Positions 35,824-40,063 of a DNA stretch of 40,063 bases are shown piece by piece. Each line of letters opens with the position of its first letter. Position 1 is the stretch's first letter. The translations under genes were made by a program, and so were the position numbers. Source of the DNA: Flavobacteriaceae bacterium. GTDB taxonomy: Bacteria; Bacteroidota; Bacteroidia; Flavobacteriales; Flavobacteriaceae. The notes below the pieces were generated by a model. The model saw only the letters and a program-made list of their open reading frames with translations. It was not told where the DNA came from and searched no databases. The stretch is from the NCBI GenBank assembly GCA_025800395.1, contig JAOXRU010000345.1, positions 1 through 40,063 on the forward strand. The letters are read 5' to 3'.

Positions 35824-37174
35824 ATATGGTATCGTTAAAGGGTAATATCCAATTTTTGTGTTTAAATGATTCTTTTATTTTCGTAAGATCTACTTTGGGG
35901 TTTATATACGGTCTGCTTCGTCTTCCATTGAGGGCTACGTAACTCTCTACATAAATTTGTGGATTTTTAATTCCAGATTCTCTATAGTGTTTTTCTAGAA
36001 AGTGGGCGTATTGTAAAATAAAATCGGGTTGGGTTTGCATTTGCTTTTCTTGAAAACTAGTAAGAAAGTCGCTATTCTGAATGCGAAAGGAGGTATTGGT
36101 TTCTGGGTTTACAATTTTAAACTGTGCGTATCCTGCTTTTTCTATAAGCATCACACGCCAAGAAAAGCGAAATCCTTCTTCTGTCCAAAAAAGTTCGCCA
36201 GGATATAAAAGATATCGAAATGGCAATACTAATTGTAGTAAGAAGAACCAGGTTAATCCCCATGCTAGAATACGATTTTTAAAAGTAGCCTTCCATTGCA
36301 TGAAGTTGTTCGAATCTATTTTTTTTAGCTGTAGTTTCTTTTGAATAAACGCGATCCACCGTTCATGATGATGTTCGGAAAAGAAGATAAGTGTGGCACC
36401 TATCATTACAAATGGGAAAATGCCAATAGGAAAAAGTACTCTGGTGAGCAGGTGAAACCCAATTACGAGTAAAAAACCAAACAATCTGGTGTTTCTATAA
36501 AACAACAAAAAGGGTATGGCTAGGTCGTATAACATTCCGGTCCAACTCATGCCATAGTGTACCCATTCTTGCTGAAGCAAATTACCAAGTATAGGGATGT
36601 CGTATTTGGCAGGCAGCCATATTTTAAGAGGCATTGCTTGGAGCAACCAATCGGAGTTTATTTTGGCTAGGCCAGCATAAAAATAAACGATAGACAACAG
36701 AAACTGAATACAAAAAATATACAAGCGCGGAATATAGGTATAAGCAATTTGTGGTTTGCGTCTTGCATCTATAGAAAAATATGCGTTTGCTGGAATAAAT
36801 AGCAACAAAAAAGCCACTAAGCTTACGAAGTAATAATGATTTAAATAGGTGGTTTTGTCTAGCAGTTCGATATAGGTAAAACTAAGAAAAAACAACAAGC
36901 AAGAAGTCCTATAATACCATCCCAATGCAATGCCAATTGCCCCAACAAAGGCAATTGCGAATAAGGCATAGGTATAGGTACCTAATGGTTTTATAAATTC
37001 AAACCCATAGTAGCTAAAAAGAAATTTGGGTTTAATATAAAAATCGTAAACCCATCCATGTGCCACAAAACGGACTATTGCATAAGCCATGATAAGTCCG
37101 AAAACAATGCGAAAGACTGCAAGAGGTGCAGCCTTTACGGGGGTTTTGAGATATGTTAATAATTTTGCAATCAT
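35813..37174 (-). CDS. HTTM-domain (vitamin K-dependent gamma-carboxylase-like) membrane protein
   Basis: 453 residues with about eight transmembrane helices in the first 300 (for example AVFRIVFGLIMAYAIVRFVA, LLFFLSFTYIELLD, VSLVAFLLLFIP, YIFCIQFLLSIVYFYAGLAK) and a C-terminal soluble segment of about 120 residues. The helical pattern (RIVFGL.., YFYAGLAKIN.DWL, HLLTRVLFPIGIFP) matches the HTTM family, whose best-known member is gamma-glutamyl carboxylase. The third gene of the operon, 3 bp after the imelysin gene and overlapping the receptor gene by 11 bp. It presumably acts in the inner membrane; whether it modifies a partner protein or transports something is open. Confidence 0.88.
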   Translation of the reverse strand: MIAKLLTYLKTPVKAAPLAVFRIVFGLIMAYAIVRFVAHGWVYDFYIKPKFLFSYYGFEFIKPLGTYTYALFAIAFVGAIGIALGWYYRTSCLLFFLSFTYIELLDKTTYLNHYYFVSLVAFLLLFIPANAYFSIDARRKPQIAYTYIPRLYIFCIQFLLSIVYFYAGLAKINSDWLLQAMPLKIWLPAKYDIPILGNLLQQEWVHYGMSWTGMLYDLAIPFLLFYRNTRLFGFLLVIGFHLLTRVLFPIGIFPFVMIGATLIFFSEHHHERWIAFIQKKLQLKKIDSNNFMQWKATFKNRILAWGLTWFFLLQLVLPFRYLLYPGELFWTEEGFRFSWRVMLIEKAGYAQFKIVNPETNTSFRIQNSDFLTSFQEKQMQTQPDFILQYAHFLEKHYRESGIKNPQIYVESYVALNGRRSRPYINPKVDLTKIKESFKHKNWILPFNDTIYGL

Positions 37175-37177
37175 CTA

Positions 37178-38302
37178 TTAGTCTCCATCTGCGTCTACAT
37201 AGTCTACATTGATGTCTAAAGCCTGAAGCATATCTACTTTTAATAATACCACATTGGCTTGTAGCGTTTCATAAGCGGCTAGCATCTGTGCATTATTCGT
37301 TTGAATTTGCTGGGAGAAATTATTATTTAGATTAGCAATTGCAGTTTGCGATGTTTCAAACTGTGTGTTGATAAGCGCACTCAGATCGGTACCACCTTTA
37401 ATGGTGTTTAAATAATCTAAATAACTTTTTAGGCTAGGGCCAGTATTGTTGTTGCCATAATGTTTGCCATTGAAAAAGTCTTGTGTTGCCTGCAATGCAG
37501 AGGTTAGCAATGTTTTGGAAAGATCGGAACGATGTATGGCTTCTACCTTATCCGATAAAGGGGCATTGGAAAACACCCCAGCAGGGATACCTACTTTACC
37601 AGCTCTAAGTGCTTTTTCGTAATAAAAGATATAATCATTTACAAAACGATCTACCGAACTAGAGGCAGATGCGCCACTATTGTTTACAAATGTATCTCTA
37701 TAATCCCCTTGCCAAAGGCTATTTACTTTGTTGGTATTTGTTTTTATTTTATCCATTACGGCTTTTAAATAAGCAATATAATTAGCCGATTTCGAATTGG
37801 TGGTATAGAAAGCTACTATGGCTTGGTCCGATGCATCGCCTAAGCCGTATAATAAATAATCCATAGCTGGAAATCCTTGCTCGTCTTGCGTAGAAACAGG
37901 TCCGAGATTTATGTTTCCAGATGTTATGCTGGCATCTATTGTGCTAGTGCTTGTTGGGTAAACGTTTGTAAAGCCTCTAAATTGGATATCTTCTGCTGGC
38001 CCTATTTCAAACATAGATACTTTTTGCCAGGTAATATATGCTGTTTCCCATGTTGTACGCAATTTTTGAAGATTGCTAGTGTTTGGGGTGCTTGTGAAAT
38101 CATCTGTAGCAGTCTGGAGTGCTTCTACTTTGCTTGTGAAATCGGCATAAGCTGGTTTAATTATATTGTCTGCCCAATGTGCCAACATGGCTTCTCGGTC
38201 AAAATTGCTGTTGTTATTCTCGTTGTTATTCTCGTCGGAACTACAACCAAAAACTAGCAATACCAAGGCTGGTATTGCTAGAAAATAGTGTTTTGTTTTC
38301 AT
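37178..38302 (-). CDS. Imelysin-family lipoprotein
   Basis: 374 residues, lipoprotein signal ending LLVFGC with C20 lipidated, an Asn/Glu-rich tether (about 23-33), then the two-bundle helical imelysin-like domain. Where imelysins carry GxHxxE this protein reads GFPAMDYLLYG, so His is Pro and Glu is Asp. WETAYITWQKVSMFEIGPAE is also typical of the family. Related proteins (EfeO, insulin-cleaving membrane proteases, IrpA) act in iron acquisition. Second gene of the operon, 27 bp after the DUF4856 gene and 3 bp before HTTM. Confidence 0.9.
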   Translation of the reverse strand: MKTKHYFLAIPALVLLVFGCSSDENNNENNNSNFDREAMLAHWADNIIKPAYADFTSKVEALQTATDDFTSTPNTSNLQKLRTTWETAYITWQKVSMFEIGPAEDIQFRGFTNVYPTSTSTIDASITSGNINLGPVSTQDEQGFPAMDYLLYGLGDASDQAIVAFYTTNSKSANYIAYLKAVMDKIKTNTNKVNSLWQGDYRDTFVNNSGASASSSVDRFVNDYIFYYEKALRAGKVGIPAGVFSNAPLSDKVEAIHRSDLSKTLLTSALQATQDFFNGKHYGNNNTGPSLKSYLDYLNTIKGGTDLSALINTQFETSQTAIANLNNNFSQQIQTNNAQMLAAYETLQANVVLLKVDMLQALDINVDYVDADGD

Positions 38303-38329
38303 GATCTGTTTTTTTAGATTCGCATGGGT

Positions 38330-39562
38330 TTAACTCCCAGCTTGCGCCACAGTAAATTTAAATTTAGCAGCAATACTTTCCGAAGCAGCTTGTAATTCGC
38401 TTGGTTTTACATCCCAAAAGCCATTGGTTTTGTTGGTGTAGATATTTCCTAAAATAGTTTCTACTTCTGCTTTGGTTAAATACGGTACATTTTCGTTTGG
38501 TTTTCTTGTGAATTGCAAACTATAGATAAATCCGTATGCCTCCGACAAATCGTGAAAAACAGCGGCATAATCTGGGTTGTTACCTCCTGCTTCCAATGTT
38601 GCTTTGGCCTGTTGTAAATAATATACAGAACGCACCCCAACAACTGTAGAAACTTTTTCTCGCAAAATTTCTGCTTGTTCGTTTCGAACCGTATAATTCT
38701 TGGCAACAATGGCTGCACGTCCTAGTTTTAGCGCATCATAGATTTCCAAGGCAATACCTGTAAAGTCGTTATCATCGTTTACACGATCTAGGTATTTGTT
38801 TAAGAAAGAATCATCTCCTTTTTGAGCAGAAGCAGTTCCAATATTAGCTAGCGGGTTTGCAGCGTCTGGTGCTTTTCCAAAAAGATATCCGAAAGCTTCA
38901 TCCCAGTCGTGCTCCATATCGGTGTAATTTTTCCCAGAAACTAGAGTTTCGGCATCATTAGCTGCTTCAAACTTGTTTAATACACCAGAGCTAATGTAAT
39001 TGTTTAGCATTTGGTCTACCATCATTGCTCCTATAAGGCTTTTTCCGAATGCCTGATTAAGCTCCAGTCCTTTGGCATTGATGTATCGTTTAGATCCACC
39101 GCCACCTTCTTGTAGGGCACCTGGGGTACCTGCAGATGCAGTGTTGTTCCATGCTGGAAATACGGTACTGGCTTGCGATGCGATCCAACCATCAAAATCT
39201 GCAACGATTGCTGTATTGGCACTACCTGCAAAAAAATCAAAAGAGGCTGCCGTTTTACTGCGTACTACTTTGCTAGAAGCGTTTAGTTCGCTACTAGAGA
39301 AGTCGTTGTCATCTTTTTTGTGGTTATACATGGCGTCTATTTTTGCTTCTGTAAAACTAGGGTCTTTTAAAGCCGAAATTATTTCTTCTGCCATAAGAAT
39401 TCTTGTGGTTTGGCCACTAAAACTAACAGAACTCTCACCGTTTCTTTCAAAAGTATAGGTAGCGGGTGCTACTACATTGTTAGCCCCGTCGTCGTCGTTG
39501 GAGCAAGAGACTAGACTAGTTAGCAGTAAGGCAGTAGTGATTGTTAAAGCTGTTTTTTTCAT
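38330..39562 (-). CDS. DUF4856 lipoprotein
   Basis: 410 residues, lipoprotein with signal LLLTSLVSC and C20, an acidic tether (SNDDDG), then a mostly helical domain (about 60-410) of the DUF4856 type: HKKDDNDF near 80, SLIGAMMVDQMLNNYIS, and NYTDMEHDWDEAFGYLFG. The family is common next to imelysin genes in Bacteroidota and has no known biochemical role. It is structurally reminiscent of imelysins (helical, surface lipoprotein), so it may be a metal-binding partner; that is inference. First gene of the operon. Confidence 0.85.
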   Translation of the reverse strand: MKKTALTITTALLLTSLVSCSNDDDGANNVVAPATYTFERNGESSVSFSGQTTRILMAEEIISALKDPSFTEAKIDAMYNHKKDDNDFSSSELNASSKVVRSKTAASFDFFAGSANTAIVADFDGWIASQASTVFPAWNNTASAGTPGALQEGGGGSKRYINAKGLELNQAFGKSLIGAMMVDQMLNNYISSGVLNKFEAANDAETLVSGKNYTDMEHDWDEAFGYLFGKAPDAANPLANIGTASAQKGDDSFLNKYLDRVNDDNDFTGIALEIYDALKLGRAAIVAKNYTVRNEQAEILREKVSTVVGVRSVYYLQQAKATLEAGGNNPDYAAVFHDLSEAYGFIYSLQFTRKPNENVPYLTKAEVETILGNIYTNKTNGFWDVKPSELQAASESIAAKFKFTVAQAGS

Positions 39563-39597
39563 TTAGAATTAATTTAAATTAGTTGAAAATATCGGTG

Positions 39598-39628
39598 CAA
39601 ATATATTAGAATGAATCTAGATAACAAA
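39598..39628 (-). promoter_or_regulatory. Promoter of the DUF4856-imelysin-HTTM-TonB operon
   Basis: Read on the minus strand: TTTG at 39628-39625, a 19-bp spacer, then TATATTTG at 39605-39598. Both elements are perfect and the spacing is ideal for Bacteroidota. The leader would be about 29 nt. No obvious Fur-type palindrome overlaps it. Confidence 0.8.
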
Positions 39629-39774
39629 AACTATCTTTGTTTTTGGAGGAATAACTATATATAAATACCGTAGTAAGAGGATTGAAAAAAAGAGTAGATA
39701 TGTTGGAATAATTGTTTTTGAAAACGCATATTTTTCTTGTTAAAAAATGAAACTTCCAATAGATATATGGTGGT

Positions 39775-39848
39775 TTCGATATAAGTTATTTATGCGCAAG
39801 CAATAGGATTGGTGAGACACGATCTATGGAGGCGTAGGCTAACCCCTT
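39775..39848 (+). repeat. Dispersed repeat A, copy 3 (half element)
   Basis: TTCGATATAAGTTAT followed by AATAGGATTGGTGAGA and GGCGTAGGCTAACCCCTTAA, aligning with the left half of the copy at 30806-31063 (TTCGATATAAATTAT ... GGCGCAGGTTAAACCCTTAA). Confidence 0.65.
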
Positions 39849-39870
39849 AATACCATCTCTAGTTTAAAAA
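39849..39870 (+). repeat. Repeat B terminus, copy 3
   Basis: TAATACCATCTCTAGTTTAA matches the terminal inverted repeat of element B. The interior of B is absent; after about 25 bases a type C element begins. Confidence 0.55.
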
Positions 39871-39893
39871 TATTTTAGCTACGGTTTCTTTTG

Positions 39894-40063
39894 ATCCCGA
39901 ATTACGCATTAGAACTTCGTTATGAGGGTTGGAAGTGCAATAAAAACAAGTGCTTTATTGCTTTCCGCATAGCGCCGTTATGGGGAAAGCAAAAAGCAGC
40001 GCAGCCTCTTGTTTTTGAAGCAATTTCAATACGTAATAGATTTTCTAATGCGCAATTCGGGAT
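39894..40063. repeat. Repeat C, inverted-repeat-bounded element
   Basis: ATCCCGAATTACGCATTAGA plus one A at the left (39894-39914) and its complement at 40043-40063 match at 20 of 21 positions; the element is 170 bp and ends exactly at the window edge. The interior is non-coding with CAATAAAAACAAGTGCTTTATTG-type pairing potential near 39950. Only one copy is in the window. Confidence 0.65.

Noticed and set aside
33340-39562. SusC/SusD polysaccharide utilisation locus
   Set aside because: No SusD-like lipoprotein; the plug matches FecA-type receptors and the lipoproteins are imelysin and DUF4856.

Overview
The window looks like chromosomal DNA of a member of the Bacteroidota, most likely a marine-type Flavobacteriaceae. 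Reasons: AT-rich sequence, genes mostly without Shine-Dalgarno sequences, candidate promoters of the TTTG / TAnnTTTG type, many Bacteroidota-style lipoproteins, a FecA-like TonB receptor carrying a carboxypeptidase-regulatory-like N-terminal domain, and the DUF4856 / imelysin / HTTM gene set. I cannot name a genus.

Layout. (1) Left edge, 1-112: the start of a minus-strand gene resembling an IS transposase, cut by the window. (2) 407-8174: fatty-acid beta-oxidation block. A long-chain acyl-CoA synthetase is followed by a MarR regulator and a fadN-fadA-fadE operon arranged as in Bacillus subtilis. A 34-bp perfect palindrome abuts the promoter box in front of marR and is the likely operator; a strong terminator follows fadE. 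(3) 8315-21000: mostly secreted or envelope proteins. These are a small lipoprotein, a 1066-residue BNR/Asp-box propeller protein, an M20 peptidase, an LTxxQ (Spy-like) protein, a minus-strand trio (propeller-SnoaL fusion, M28 peptidase, TCR/Tet-type MFS exporter) and two unrecognised genes. (4) 21245-27131: polysaccharide export and its phosphorylation control. A PHP-type tyrosine phosphatase converges on, and overlaps by 20 bp, the last gene of a minus-strand operon: nucleotide-sugar epimerase/dehydratase, Wza-like lipoprotein, Wzc-like tyrosine autokinase. No glycosyltransferase, flippase or polymerase lies nearby. (5) 27807-30730: an M19 membrane dipeptidase lipoprotein and a group II PLP decarboxylase. 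(6) 31085-32935: two secreted proteins, one alpha/beta-hydrolase-like. (7) 33340-39562: a tight minus-strand operon, DUF4856 lipoprotein, imelysin lipoprotein, HTTM (gamma-carboxylase-like) membrane protein, FecA-like TonB receptor, behind a near-consensus promoter; probably iron or metal acquisition.

The intergenic DNA is notable. At least four families of non-coding, inverted-repeat-bounded sequences (called A, B, C and D here) occur, some next to each other: B at 12301, 33177 and 39849; A at 30806, 33087 and 39775; C at 39894-40063; D (long hairpin) at 12461 and 27469. They carry no coding sequence and look like MITE-like or REP-like elements.

I see no CRISPR array, tRNA, rRNA, prophage or recognisable defence system. 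The items that most deserve follow-up are the repeat families, the marR/fad palindrome, the convergent kinase/phosphatase overlap and the HTTM-containing metal-uptake operon.
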